Notes under the pieces: generated by a model
Seen by the model: the letters and a program-made list of their open reading frames with translations, nothing else
Databases searched by the model: none
What the model was told of the DNA's origin: nothing
Program-made: the position numbers and the translations under genes
NCBI GenBank assembly: GCA_963920575.1
Contig: OY986966.1
Location: 14,277,297-14,341,296 of the forward strand
DNA from: Narthecium ossifragum
Lineage: Eukaryota > Streptophyta > Magnoliopsida > Dioscoreales > Nartheciaceae
Direction: 5' to 3'
DNA length: 64,000 nt
In this document: positions 9,638 through 21,569 of the stretch, in pieces
How the letters are laid out: every line of letters starts with the position of its first letter
How positions within the stretch are numbered: the first letter of the stretch is position 1

Positions 9638-12399
9638 CTAGGTTTGGATTATGTCTAATTTCTAGGTTTAGATTCATATGTGTAGAATCAGTCTAATTTT
9701 GATGAATTTGATGAATTCTGAAACATTTAAATTGTCCATTGAATTGCTCCTTAGATTGATTTAAAGTTTTGCAGTTTAACTCAGTTCCTTTATTAAAAAA
9801 AAAAGATGTAACCTTTTTTTCAATGTTAAAGCATGTGAATTGTTCTGTTAATCGTTTACAATAGAGCAGTTTATCATCGATTAGGAAGGAATTATAGCAG
9901 ATATAGCATGTGAATTGTTCCAAATTGTATTTGATTAGGAACAATTCCTTGAAATTATAGCAGATACAGTATGTGAACCGTTTACAAATCCCTCCTTACC
10001 ACTTCAACTCTTAATTCCTTCCTAATCGATAAACACTAAGAGCTTACAATAAAGATTAGGAAGGAATCAACCATATAAGGAGAGAAAATGTAACTCAGTA
10101 TAGCCGGCAACACTAAGGCTTACAATAAAGTATGTGAATTGTTATGTTAAAAATGTAACTCAGTATTTTCACATTTCAAGTTGATAAAAAGTTTTCCTTG
10201 AGACAACACTTATTAAATTTGACAGGAGAGAAAAGCTTTCAATTAGTTATTCATTTCAAGTGGAGTTTGTGGGTCACTCAGGTGAAGGAGATCATTTCTA
10301 TTAGACAATTTGGTTACTTTTTTCGTATTCTCAGCTGTACTGAATAACAGTTAAAGCCACATACTCAATGCATCAAATACACATAAATACAGAAACGGGT
10401 CAAAATGGTTGATAGGTGACTGATGAAAAAACCACATTAAATCATCAAAATTTTCTTATGAAAAAATTATGCCAATGTCCACGTCCATATTTTTGACTGA
10501 GAAAATCAAAAGTGAAGTAGCTTTGATAGCTAGGAAAGAAGAAGAGGGATATCAAAGCGTACGTTCTTATGCTGGTGACAAAAAGTTTGAGTTGTTGATG
10601 TTTGCATTGTACATATACGCTTATTCATTTATCAGCATGTCATTGTTGTTTGACTTTAAGTATAAACTTTAGTGAGATGCTTATGTCAAATAGATTAGTC
10701 TTATTAATAGGAATGGGTCAGGGGAGGTTTGAGAGAGAGATCCAATTAAAGAACAAACACAAAAGCATCATCTATAAATAACATGTTAATTTTGTTCTAG
10801 CTGTACTACTTCCACAATAGCTTAGCCAAAAAATTAAGTCCAAATCCTTAAATGTTTACCACTTTGGTTATCATCTCAATTGTTTATCTAGTTTACGACC
10901 TTATTACTAACCATAAGCACACTTGAAAACCACACCAAGGCAAAATGGCTCACATACATAACTTAGCCACAATAAACGTAAAGGTAAAAGTGAGAAACAT
11001 AAAACCTAAGACCACAATTCCCAGGTTAAGAACACCCAAATTTAATAAAGCATAAAAAAAACATGAATATAAGGTATGATACTCGAATTGCACAAATACT
11101 ACACACAAAAATGATTTAAACAAACAACAACAAAAAAGAAAAGTAGAAAACAAAAATCTAGCTGAAGAAATCAACTCCTTTATGTCTTTCACTAACTAAA
11201 GTAAATTATACAACAATAAACGATGCGCATATACTTATGGAAAAAATTCATGTCTTCTACTACCCATTATAGAAGAGATTTGTATGGTAGAATTCACATA
11301 GAAAAGATCAAGTATTTAGCATTATTGTCCTAAGATTTACACATTTAATAAAATTAGTTGTTACTTTAGGATATAGACCAAGAATATATAATTTTGTCAA
11401 TCTGACGTACAAAGCTGAAATGCTACATTTCTCAATGTTCATCAAACATCATATAATTCTATAATTGTAAAAAGCTAGAAAGGACTATCATCTCATGGAA
11501 GGAGTTAAGCTAGAAAGGACAAAAGAGAAAGTAAAGAAAGGCAGTCAATCAAATAAGCCAGTTGATTCATGGTTTGCAAACTTATAATAAATATCCTAAA
11601 AAGAAGACAACTTACTGAATATTTGTCGGAAGAAAACACTTAGATGGCCCTGACTCAATTAAGTACCATGTCTTATGCTCAAACGAAAACAGTTAGAGAG
11701 AAGAACATACTAAGCAAGTGAAAATAAAAAAAAGGAGTAGACAAAGCTGAAGCACTGGATTGATTGAAAAGCAATCAATTTGTCCTTCAGTGCAGAACTA
11801 TTTGGCACTTCTATCTCACCTAAGATTTGAAAACACACGTTAGCAGAGCAGTGTAGATAATTCTTGTGAATCCTTTAAACCAAAGGTTGAAAAAAGCAAT
11901 CTGAAATGAGATGGTCTTTGAATCCTTGACTCTGATTATCTTTCAAATGACTAAAACCTCCGGCAGCAAGGAGAAGAGATCCAGAGATCCAAACGACTCG
12001 AGCAATCCAAGAACAGAGGAGGAACTCAAACCTCCGTTAGACCAAAAAAACAGAGGAAAGGAAGATATAAATCACCGGAGCAAGAGAGAAGAGAAGAGCA
12101 TCACAAAGCTCCTAGGCTAGCAAGCATCAAAGCAAAGCCTACCTCCAGTCGTTCGAGAGCTCCACCTCCAGTCGTCGTCGCACTCAAGCGCGCAGTCGTT
12201 CATGATCCCCTCAAGTCACGGTCACCCTCGATAGCCGTCGTGCCTCTCTCTCTAGTCGCGAACTCATCAGGCCACGGACGTCGCCGGCGATCTCTCCTCT
12301 AACTGCGGTCTCCCTCTCTTACCCAATCGTGTCACCGCTCACCTCTCTCGATCTCTCTCGCAACCGTGCCCTAACGGGAGAAAAGGCTAACTAAAGGGG

Positions 12400-12406
12400 T
12401 TTTATA
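12400..12406 (-). promoter_or_regulatory. Candidate TATA box (left-arm copy)
   Basis: On the minus strand TATAAAA is followed by a G/A- and CG-rich stretch that looks like a 5' leader. The same arrangement is at 43270-43276 (+) in the right arm. No recognisable coding region follows in either arm. Confidence 0.35.
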
Positions 12407-13197
12407 TGCCGGAAAGAGGGAGGGCGACCCAGGACTTGGCGAGAGGGGATGGAAGGAGAAGGGGATAACAGGGTTAGGCTGTCGATCGGGTTTAGGGTTA
12501 GCAGCGAAGAATGGAGGGAGAAGGAGAGAGGAAGTTCGGGATGGCGTTCCGGCGAGAGGTTAACTGAGAGAGCACCGGGAAGAGGGAGGACGACGGCAGC
12601 TCGGAGAAGGGGCGGAGGAAGGTACCCTGGGGGATGAGAAGCGAGAGATCGGCTAGTGGCGAGAGGGGAAGGAGGGATATCGGAGAAAGCTTAGGAGGGA
12701 TATCGGGGAAAGCTTGGTTATCAACCTTATAAGTATCTTATAAACTATCTTATAAGTATCTTATAAACTAATCTTATACTAATCTCATGGCTTATGTTTA
12801 TAAGGATCTATATTTAAAACTAACCTAGGGAATATGATAAAAATATACAAAGTTAACTTAGAAAAATATACTAGTAAATAAACTAATAGGAAGTAAACGG
12901 TTGTAACCATTATTTCTCCTTATAAGGTTGATATATAATCAATTATATAAATATATCTGAACATATAGGGGGAGAAAAGAGAAGAGATTTTTGAGTGGGT
13001 GGGATCCACTTGTCCTCACCCGATTGCCCAACAACCTCTATGGCATGGCCTGACAGAGAAACTCTATCTCAGGCCCCCCGAATCCGGCCAAGGTAGTCAC
13101 GGACCAGTAGGCCTCACAAGACTAAATGAAATCAGAGGGGCCCAAGGCCAAAAGAAATGGACTCAAAAGGATTCCCCAACAGGATCCCATCTCCATT

Positions 13198-13581
13198 CTA
13201 TCCACACGCCACGCCTGATGTTGAACCGCCATCATCCGGAACATGTAAAGTATCTGCATCACATGAAGGCTTTACAAAAAGACTATTTGGTTTCCCAGAG
13301 TAAAGCTGACGTGTGGCGTCAAAAGAAGGTTGATTTGTTACATTGACGGCCACCTCGGGGCAAGAGGCCACAGGTGGTGGACACAAAACTCCCCCTATGC
13401 CGGACTTTCTTCGCCGGTTCAACACCGCCATCCAACCCTCTTCATCGCCCGTCGTCATCAAATCCCATGGTGTGAAACCCGACGGACCCCCATCGGAAGA
13501 CAAGGAAGAAAGTTGAGTAGAAGATACATCCAAACGAGGAGGAGGAACATGTTTCACCCATGCCTGAGTATTTCTAGACAA
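13198..13581 (-). CDS. Unidentified open frame, duplicated in both arms
   Basis: This open frame of about 127 codons on the minus strand contains SSTQLSSLSSDGGPSGFTPW, DEEGWMAVLNRRRKSGIGG and KPSCDADTLHVPDDGG. The right-arm counterpart (42096-42455, +) keeps the frame open with scattered substitutions. It has no good ATG near its 5' end, no signal peptide and no membrane segment. I do not recognise the family; the EEGWMAVLNRRRK segment is loosely like N-terminal parts of non-LTR retroelement ORF1 proteins, but that is weak. It may be a gene fragment. Confidence 0.25.
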   Translation of the reverse strand: MSRNTQAWVKHVPPPRLDVSSTQLSSLSSDGGPSGFTPWDLMTTGDEEGWMAVLNRRRKSGIGGVLCPPPVASCPEVAVNVTNQPSFDATRQLYSGKPNSLFVKPSCDADTLHVPDDGGSTSGVACG

Positions 13582-13940
13582 AGGCTCCTGGATGAGCGGT
13601 GGAGAACGAGGCGAGGCCGAGAGTGGAGGGGCACATAAGCGGTATCCAATCTTGAAGCGGGACTCACAAACACAAATGTGTTACGGATTTTTTGCTTGTA
13701 AGCCTTCCAAGCTTGCCAGTTGAGTAGTTGCGGGCGGAAAGCCAACGTGGGGGTTCTCTGAGAGTTAAAGTTCTCTTTTGCAATGCTGACGGAAGGAAAG
13801 TCGCAAGTCCCGTGTGCGAGCCCAAGTCCTTCGAATGGGGCGCCGACTCGGAGGATAGCGTGGCATGAGCGACGCGCTGGGGCGCGGTGGAAGGGAAGTT
13901 GACTGGGAGGACAGAGTGACACAGGTGTGGCGCGATCGTG

Positions 13941-14018
13941 GCATGTGATGGAGCGGCGCAGTCGTGGCATGTGATGGAGCGGCGCAGTCGTGGCACGTGA
14001 TGGCGGCGATGTCGGGCG
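13941..14018. repeat. 26-bp tandem repeat (left-arm copy)
   Basis: GCATGTGATGGAGCGGCGCA plus six bases repeats with a 26-bp period at 13941, 13967 and about 13993 (diverged). The matching array in the right arm is near 41629-41730. Confidence 0.75.
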
Positions 14019-14102
14019 TCAAGAGCCACGGGTGGCAGGCCTGGGAAGATGGCGTTGGCGGGCGGCTTGCAAGTCGCGGGTGGCACAGCCGCAGAGAGCG
14101 CG

Positions 14103-14893
14103 TGTAAGGACCTATACCTCCAACCTGGTCCAACCGCGTTAGGTTGAGGGTCTGGTTTGGCCCGGTTGGCCTAGGTTTGCGATCAGTTGATCGCATTGTT
14201 GCTTTTGGACCCCAAGGGTAATTTGGTAAAATTACACCATGACGGTCGATTTCACACTCGCGTAGTGCACACACGGTCTCATGTGTCTTGTATGTGATTG
14301 ATTAGAACCTTAGAGGGACTCTCGATCAGAAGATCGGAGCCCGAGAATAGATATCAGTTTTAGAATGAAAGCCCCCTTCCTTCTTTCTCTCTTTTTCCTT
14401 CTTCCTTCCCCTGTTTCCCGCAGCTCTTCCTTTCCCTTCTTTCTTCTCGTCGCGAGTAAAGCAGTGAGAGAGAGGGAGCTTTGGCAGTCCCCCGACGACG
14501 ACAAGGGAGGAAGCCACTTGAGGTCGGATTAGAGGAGGTTTAGCTCGTTTGAGGCAAGGTTCTATACCTAAACATACATTTAGGGTGTATTAAGGATTTG
14601 GTTTGTTGTTTTGTGGATTTCTCTTCTCTAGGTTGTTCTTCTATTCTTGTTGATGAGTGCATGAATGATACGAGCGTTCTACTCGTAATCCTCTCGTATC
14701 GGGTCTCTACTGCTTTAATTGATCAGAATTGAGTCTGATCAGGCTTGATGGGCTCAATCTGGCTAGCTGGATCGGATCTGGCTTGAGCCGGTTCAGATCT
14801 TGCTGAGCCTGATTGGGGTAGGATTTGACTAGAAGTCTGAGTTGATCTGAATCAGGTTGACTGAGTTAACCAATGAAGTTGGCTGAGGGTTCA
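14103..14893 (+). repeat. LTR fragment, family D (Tekay-like LTR start), left arm
   Basis: It begins TGTAAGGACCTATACC, a variant of the TGTGAGGACC start used by families C and E, and includes GGGTAATTTGGTAAAATTAC, a pyrimidine-rich block (14370-14450) and GATCAG-rich sequence. The family-C insertion at 14894 interrupts it; it resumes at 20567 and reaches about 20976, where an LTR end in the opposite orientation abuts it. No TSD was found. The right-arm counterpart is 40707-41523, which lacks about 385 bp present here (about 14225-14609). Confidence 0.6.
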
Positions 14894-15198
14894 TGTCGCG
14901 CCCCGACCCGTGAAAGCCCAACCGGGCCGGGCGACGCGAACCGGAACCTAACAAAACGCGAAAAAACCTGGCGAGGGTTCCCTCTAACTTATTGGTCTCC
15001 CTAACAATTCACCAAAAGCACCCTCAATTAAAAAATATTAATTTAATGAAACCTCGAACTACAGATTCAAAACCCAAAGTGTTTACTATACATATCCTTG
15101 GAGAGGCGAAGATTCAAATACAAAATGTATAAAAGCACTAAAAATCACCACCTCTCAAAGTCCACGAGGCGCCGCCGCACCGCCGCACCGCCGACCAA

Positions 15199-16720
15199 TG
15201 ATGTGCTGTCGCAGGCACTCAAAAATAAAACCAATACTCGTTAAAATAAATGTAGTAGTGCGAGTACGAGTCGATCCCACGAAGAGTGTTTAGCCTAGTT
15301 TTGTGCTAAGTGAACAAAGATAGGGGGGTTTTAAACGTGAGGAAAACAGTAAAGAAATAATCTAAAATGAAGAAACAAGTTGAATCAAGAGAACAAACCT
15401 TGGTCTGAGTCAACATCCACCATCGGAATCCAACAACTGATCATAGATGCAAGTATCAATCAATTCATACCATGAATATTCACCGTTCGAATTAAATTCG
15501 AATCTCTCCTCGATCATAGTTAATTAGAAACAAGCGATCTAATCAACCCTAACTACTAAACAATCTAAGACACGCGCTGTAGATTTAATCTAGTAGCAGC
15601 GTTAAGAATAGGGAGATCGATGAAGCTAAACAATACAAGCACAAGCGGTTGCATTTAATCTAGTTGAATATTCTTCTTAAGACCTAACAATCTCTGAAAC
15701 GCAGTAGATTATTAAACCCTAGTTGCTTCGCAGATTAGAGGGATCAAACAATTCCGGATTTGATATCCAACCTAGCAGTAGATCGCAATGAATAATAAAC
15801 TAGTAGCGCTCCTGGCAATTAGACAAGACAATCATGAATATTTAATAACAGAAGAACATTCAATACTCATCTATAAACTGAACAATAAAAATAAATTAGA
15901 TCTCACAGTTTCATTGATTCCGAGGTTTCAGTCTCCTTGACCAAGGATCAAGATTTAGCCACGCAGGGCCATCGAGAACAATCCTCAAAAGATTCCAATA
16001 AACAAGATAAAACCTAGAAAAAATATAAAGGAGGAGAAAGAGCAGCCAAAAGTGTCCAAGAATCCCCCCTCAAACCCTAGAAAGAGTCCTATTTATAGCC
16101 CCAAAGTCTCTCCATCAACGGATTAGATCTAAACCGTTGATTTAATTCACTGGGAAAGTCCGATCGATCGGACTATGGGTGCTGGATCGATCGGATGCGT
16201 AAAAATCCACCTTCTCTGGCTATTCCCGAGTCCGATCGATCGAACTTTAGGTGTCCGATCGATCGGACCCCATAGGATGGATGTAGGGATCGATCGGACC
16301 ATGTTCAGCCAAAAATTACATGTTCTGTCACGTTTCTGCATAGTCCGATCGATCGGACCCTGGGTGTTGGATCGATCGGACTGTTCAGCGTATTACTGTT
16401 CTGCCATCCAGACTGCGCCATCGGTACTAAAATTGCCGTAACTTCCTCTAGGAAACTCGGAATCACGAACCATAAAATTCTCCAGAATCTAGACTTCAAG
16501 AGCTTTCCAATCATATATGGCACATCATCTGGTTCTTCATGAGCAGGTACAAATTAATCTTTAAAGTTGATCCATGCACTCTTTTCAGCTTCTTTTCGAC
16601 TTAAGGACTTCAATTGCATCCTAAATCAAAATATAAGAATAATGAATGCATTTAGGAACTAAATAAGCACATGAGACTAAGTATTAAGGGATAAAAAAAT
16701 AACATTATGCATCATCATCA
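15199..16720 (-). mobile_element. Solo LTR, family A (Athila), inside the family-C LTR
   Basis: This 1,522-bp block reads TGATGTGCTGTCGCAGGCAC at its left end and ends in ATCATCA, flanked by ACCAA at 15194-15198 and 16721-16725. It is the reverse complement of the LTRs of the full-length Athila at 46030-59632, with a TATA box at 16090-16097 (minus strand). It contains several GATCGATC pairs (16150-16385). The host sequence GCCGACCAACT...CGGTAGG is uninterrupted at 32387. Confidence 0.93.
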
Positions 16721-18380
16721 ACCAACTGCCCGGTAGGGGCCACAAAAGAAGAACTGACGCCTGCACCTGCAAAACGCAGCCCGGGTAGGTGTGAGCACTA
16801 AGCTCAGTAGGGTTCTACACTACGACACACAGAATGAAGAGGGAAACGAAATAGTGTCGCCCTCAAGTAGGACCTGGGTGTATACAGGGGTCCCATAACC
16901 CCACCGCGTGTCCCTGATGCCCAGGGACGGCACTCAGTAGCAGGAACAAGACTGACGACACACAACTGCAGGCGGGAAAAACGCACCGCTGAGTAGACAA
17001 CTCCTCTACCCCAAGGTCAGCACAGTGGGACACCGGCTACACCTCAGCATCCGACTTATGGCCGACACGACCTCTACAATTATCAAGCAACAAGTGTACC
17101 AGTCATCTAAGCCTATCATCGAATCGCTTGGACACCACAATTCGAACCGGGTCCAAACTACCCAACCCCCGTGCTAGGGCTAAGTCCGAGCTTCCAGCCT
17201 CAGGATGGCGACCTACAGATCACCCACTCCCTAACCATGCAACTAATGCACAAATCAACAATGCATGCTATGACATACACATACAGGAGATATAGGCATG
17301 CAACAGTATGATAAGGCATCATATAAGTCAACCGGGTCCCGGCATTACGACGGTACCACGACAGTCAACCGAGGACTCCAGCAACGGGAAGCAACTCCGA
17401 AAACGATGATGAACAGTAAAAATATAATATTATATTTAAAACACCAAAAGTTCTCTACTAGTGGCTAATTGATCCGGTCGATTCGACATCCAAACGAAGT
17501 CGGATTCAAGCTCCAACTTAGCTATCAGTAGATCTATATACCGGATCAACATATCCAAAATCCATAATCATCCAACGGTTGGATTAACAGGAAAACACTA
17601 ATCAAAACCGCTAATCAAACTAACTTACCAATTAACTGCTGCAACGCAGCCCCTCCGTGCGAAAATCATAACGAGTCGTAGGAAAATCAGAAAATTATGA
17701 AATCAGTTGGGTATAAGAGTAGATTCAAAGATCTACAACTCTTATGTTCATCACAACCTAAGATAAGGCACGTACAAGCCGGAACACTCGCCGCAAGCTG
17801 GCTGTTCTTCAAGAACAGCAGAAACCAGAAAATCCGAGATTAAACATGCATAAATCCTACTAAAATCTCAACTAAAGATCATGAAACTTATATCAGAAAT
17901 TCTACTAGGCAAGAGGAGGCCAACAACACAAAGATCAACAAGATCCAACGACTAGAGTAAGAGAAACCCATTAAACACTCTCGTAGGTAGGAAAACCTAC
18001 CGAACAGCGCTAATCCTCGGTTGATCCCTCGCAAACCAGTCATCAACAAGGCTCCAAACCACTTCAGCGATCTTCCTCTCGTCGCCACAGATCAAACAAG
18101 CTTTGGAACACTCAAAATGGTGGCCGGAGGAGGGAGAACGAAGAAGAAGGGGGCTGCCGGAAAGAAAACAGAGGAAACAGGGCTCCGCGGGAAAGAAGAG
18201 AAAGAAGGAAGAAGAAGAAGAGAAGGGAAGAGAAGGAAGAGAAGAGGAAGGAAAGACCGGGGGAAAGCCGGGGGAAAGGGGAAGGAGGGGAGGGAAAGTC
18301 CTCTCCTTCTGGCAAGAGAGAGCGACAGCCGGTGGCTGTCCTCGCGAAAGAGAAAAAGCCACCGACTTGCTCACGAGTCC

Positions 18381-18452
18381 GATCGATCGCTCCTAGGAGC
18401 GATCGATCGCTCCTAGGAGCGATTGATCGCTCCTAGGAGCGATCGATCGCTC
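18381..18452. repeat. 20-bp palindromic tandem array
   Basis: GATCGATCGCTCCTAGGAGC repeats 3.6 times in register (18381, 18401, 18421 with one substitution, 18441). Each unit contains two dyads, GATCGATC and GCTCCTAGGAGC, so the whole array reads almost the same on both strands. It lies in the outer family-C LTR on the side corresponding to U3. Confidence 0.95.
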
Positions 18453-18649
18453 AAGGGCCGTAAGCTGCCCAAAAGCAAGCTTCCGCGCGCCCGAGCTGGG
18501 ATCTTCCGATCCCGGGTCTACCTAAGCATTCTAATCAAGCACTAACACAAACAAGGTCAGTGTGTGCACACGCGGGTGTGAAACAAACCAACAAGGCGCA
18601 ATTTACCAAATTGCCCTTGCGGTCTACAACGAGCCACATGGGTAGAGGG

Positions 18650-20543
18650 TGTGAGGACCTGCCCCTCTACCCCTGTGGCTGTTTGTAGACCGCAAGGGTA
18701 ATTTGGTAAATTATGCCTTGTTGGTTTGTTTCACACCCGCGTGTGCACACACTGGCCTTATATGTGTTAGTGTTTGTTTAGAATGGCTAGGTGGACCCGG
18801 GATCGGAAGATCCCAGCTCGGGCGTGCGAAAGCTTGCCTTTGGGCAGCTGACGACCCTTGAGCGATCGATCGCTTCTTGGAGCAATCGATCGGACTCGTG
18901 AGCGAGTCGGTGGGTTTTGACCCGCTCGGATCGATCCGACTTGGCGTTGGGATCGATCCGGGGCGTGAGCGATCGATCGCTCCTTGGAGCGACCGATCGG
19001 ACTCGCGTCGGTGGCTTTTCTGCTTCGCGAGGACGGCCGCCGTTGGCCGTCGCTCTCTCCTGTCAGAGGGGGAAGACTTCCCCTCCCCTTCTTTCACTTT
19101 TCCCCCCTTCTCCCGGCTGTCCCATCCCCCCTTTTTCCCTCCTTTTCTTCCTCTTCTCCTCCTCCTTCCCCTCCTTTCTTCTTCCTTCTTTCTTTCTCTC
19201 CCGAAGCTCTGCTTCCTTCCTCTGTTTCCGCCGGCGAGCTTCTTCTCCTCCGTTCTCCCTCCTCCGACAGTCTTTTTCGGTGTTCTAAGGCTCGTTGGAT
19301 CTGTGAAAATGAGGGGAAGATCCCTGAAGTGGTTTGGAAGCTTGTTGGTGATCAACTCGCGGGGAATCAGCCGAGGAAAGCACAGCTAGGTAGGGTTATA
19401 CCTACTGATGTTGTTTTCGGGTTTTCTCTAGATCTAGCCGTTGGATCTTGTTGATCTTTGTCTTGTTGGATTCCTTATGCCTAGTAGAATTACTGATTTA
19501 AGTTTCATAGTCTTTCGTTGAGATCTCAGTAGGTTTTATTCATGATTAAGCTCGCTTTCTCTGTTTTCTGCTGTTCTTGAAGAACAGCCGGTTTGCGGCG
19601 AGTTTTTCGGCCGGTACGTACATGATCTTGGTTTGTAATAAACATAAGAGTTGTAGATCTCTTCGTTATCTTTCCATTCCAGTTTTTTTCGTATTTTTCC
19701 GATGGTTCTACGATTTGTTATGAATTGTTTACTGGAGGGCTGCGTTGCAGCAATTAACTGGTAAGCTGGTGCGAAGCCGTTCGGATCGATCCAAATTGTT
19801 CGGATCGATCCAATAGCTGTTTGATGGGGTTTTATTGACTATGTTTAGCGGTTTTGATTAATGTTTTCCCGTTAATCCAACCGTTGGATGATTATGGATT
19901 TTGGATATGTTGATCATGGTTTAAACATCTACTGATGGCTAAGTTGGATCTTGAATCCGACGTCGTTTGGACGTCGGATCGACGGGATCAATTAACCCTA
20001 AGTAGAGGCTTTGGGTGTTTTGAATATAATATTATATTTCGGAATATAATATTATATTGTGTATTGTTCATCATCGTTTTTGGGGTTGCTTCCCGTTGCG
20101 TTTCCCTCTTCCTTCTGTGTGTCGTAGTGTAGATCCCTACTGAGCTTAGTGCTCACACCAACCTGGGCTGCGTTTTGCAGGCGCAGGCGTCAGTTCTTCC
20201 TCCGTGGCCCCTACCGGGCAGTTGGCCGGCGGTGCGGCGACGCCTGGTGGACTTTGAGAGGTGGCGATATTTACTGCTTCTACCCTTTTGGCTAGTTAGT
20301 CTCCTACGGGAGAAATGTTGTATTTGGATCTTCCCCTCTCCGAGGATATGTATATTAACATTTTGAGTTTTAAATCTGTGGTTCAGTGATGTTGATTTAA
20401 TGTCTTTAATTGAGGGTGCTTTTGGTGAATTGTTAGGGAGACCAATAGGTTAGAGGGAACCGTCGCCGTTCTTTTTCCGCGTTTTGTAGGTTCCGGTTCG
20501 CTTCGCCCGGCTCGGTTGGGCTTTCGCGGGTCGGGGCGCGACA
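18650..20543 (+). mobile_element. Solo LTR, family C, inserted in opposite orientation into another family-C LTR
   Basis: It starts TGTGAGGACCTGCCCCTC and ends GGGTCGGGGCGCGACA (1,894 bp), with GAGGG at 18645-18649 and 20544-20548. The surrounding LTR (14894-20561) is of the same family on the minus strand, so the two form a head-to-head pair only 13 bases from the outer LTR's end. It includes paired GATCGATC motifs (18859-19005) and a long pyrimidine-rich block (19080-19270). Confidence 0.93.
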
Positions 20544-20566
20544 GAGGGACAGGTCCTCACAGTTCA

Positions 20567-20976
20567 CCGTTGTAGATCTGATGGCTGAGTACCTACGCAG
20601 TGGATCGCCGGCGTCGGGGGCGTCGGCAGCGATGGGGAGCTTGACAGGAAGGGTTGTAGAACGGTGGGGAAGAGATCCACAAGAGTGGATTGGTCGAGGA
20701 AGGGCTAGATCGGCGGGATCTTGTGTGGCCGACAGTGGGTTTAGAGGAGAACGGCGTCGGGGACGACGGCGAGGCTAGGGAGTGGCTAAGGAAGGTTGGG
20801 ATCGGGTCTAGGGAGGTCGGCGGGGTACTTTCGAGGGATCTGGTAGTGAGATCGAGGTCGGACACGGGATGACGGCGACAGCCGTGAAGTTGGGAACGAT
20901 GGGGATTCCGTCGGGGAAGATGGACGGAGGCGATGAAGGGGTATGACCTAAGTCGTGAGACTTGGAGGAAGTGGAT
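20567..20976 (+). repeat. LTR fragment, family D, continuation (left arm)
   Basis: This continues 14103-14893 past the family-C insertion and corresponds to 40707-41118 in the right arm. It is GC-rich, and its short frames (for example GRDPQEWIGRGRARSAG) show no domain. It ends where an LTR end in the opposite orientation (TCTCACGCCCCGACC) begins. Confidence 0.5.
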
Positions 20977-21569
20977 TCTCACGCCCCGACCTAGAAAACC
21001 CATCCGGGCCGGGACGTGAGGGTCCTAAACTCTAGAAAAATCAAACGGCGAGTGTCTCCTCTATATTTTCTCAATTTGAACCATGTGCAGATTACTATTT
21101 CACCACAATTTAAAACAATAATTATAACAGTTCTAAATTCAACATGAATACAATTCTATTATTATCATTTCACTTACTGACACAGGTTCTTGTACAACAT
21201 CTATTTATACAACAATTCCACCAACCCTCATTACATAATTTAATACAGATGATTCAATCCTCGAAGTGGAAAATTATACATTTAATACAATTACAATTGT
21301 ACAACTATTAACAAAAGGGGAAACTCCACGATCGTCAAGTACTCCTCGAAACTCCAAGTCCACGATCACCTTGAGAATGGCGCACCAACACCCAGAAGAT
21401 CATGATCGCTCGCAAACGTGTCGTTAAAACGTTGCAAACTCAATCAAATATAAATTTATATCCTTATTCAATCACTAATACTACTACGTAGACTAGTGGT
21501 GAAATCCGGAGTCGAATCACAGGGAATTACTAGGAAAAACAAAATCAGTTCTCAAAAGTCTAGATCTAA

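Larger units (their letters stand above)
9638..14102. other. Outer segment of the left arm, no gene recognised
   Basis: This mostly AT-rich DNA (9638-12120) is followed by a GC-rich, promoter-like block (12120-12720), a TTATAAG-rich patch (12715-12790) and a GC-rich block (12990-14102). I found no domain in its short frames. Around 9830-10080, GATTAGGAAGGAAT/TAGCAGATA blocks recur in both orientations. The partner segment is 41524-45948 in the right arm. Confidence 0.5.
14894..20561 (-). mobile_element. Solo LTR, family C (Tekay-like), containing two further LTRs
   Basis: The block starts TGTCGCGCCCCGACCC and ends GGACAGGTCCTCACA, flanked by GTTCA at 14889-14893 and 20562-20566. The right arm has the uninterrupted site (GGTGAACCCTCAGCC near 41115), so the insertion postdates the duplication. 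Without its nested insertions the LTR is about 2,242 bp. On the minus strand it has the TGTGAGGACCTGTCCCTC start and CGGGTCGGGGCGCGACA end. No internal region is present. It hosts a family-A solo LTR (15199-16720) and an opposed family-C LTR (18650-20543). Confidence 0.9.

Noticed and set aside
18021..19389. Long Lys/Glu/Arg- or Ser/Pro-rich open frames on both strands (also 36144-36644)
   Set aside because: They come from purine/pyrimidine-rich blocks of family-C LTRs and have no domains; frames on opposite strands mirror each other.
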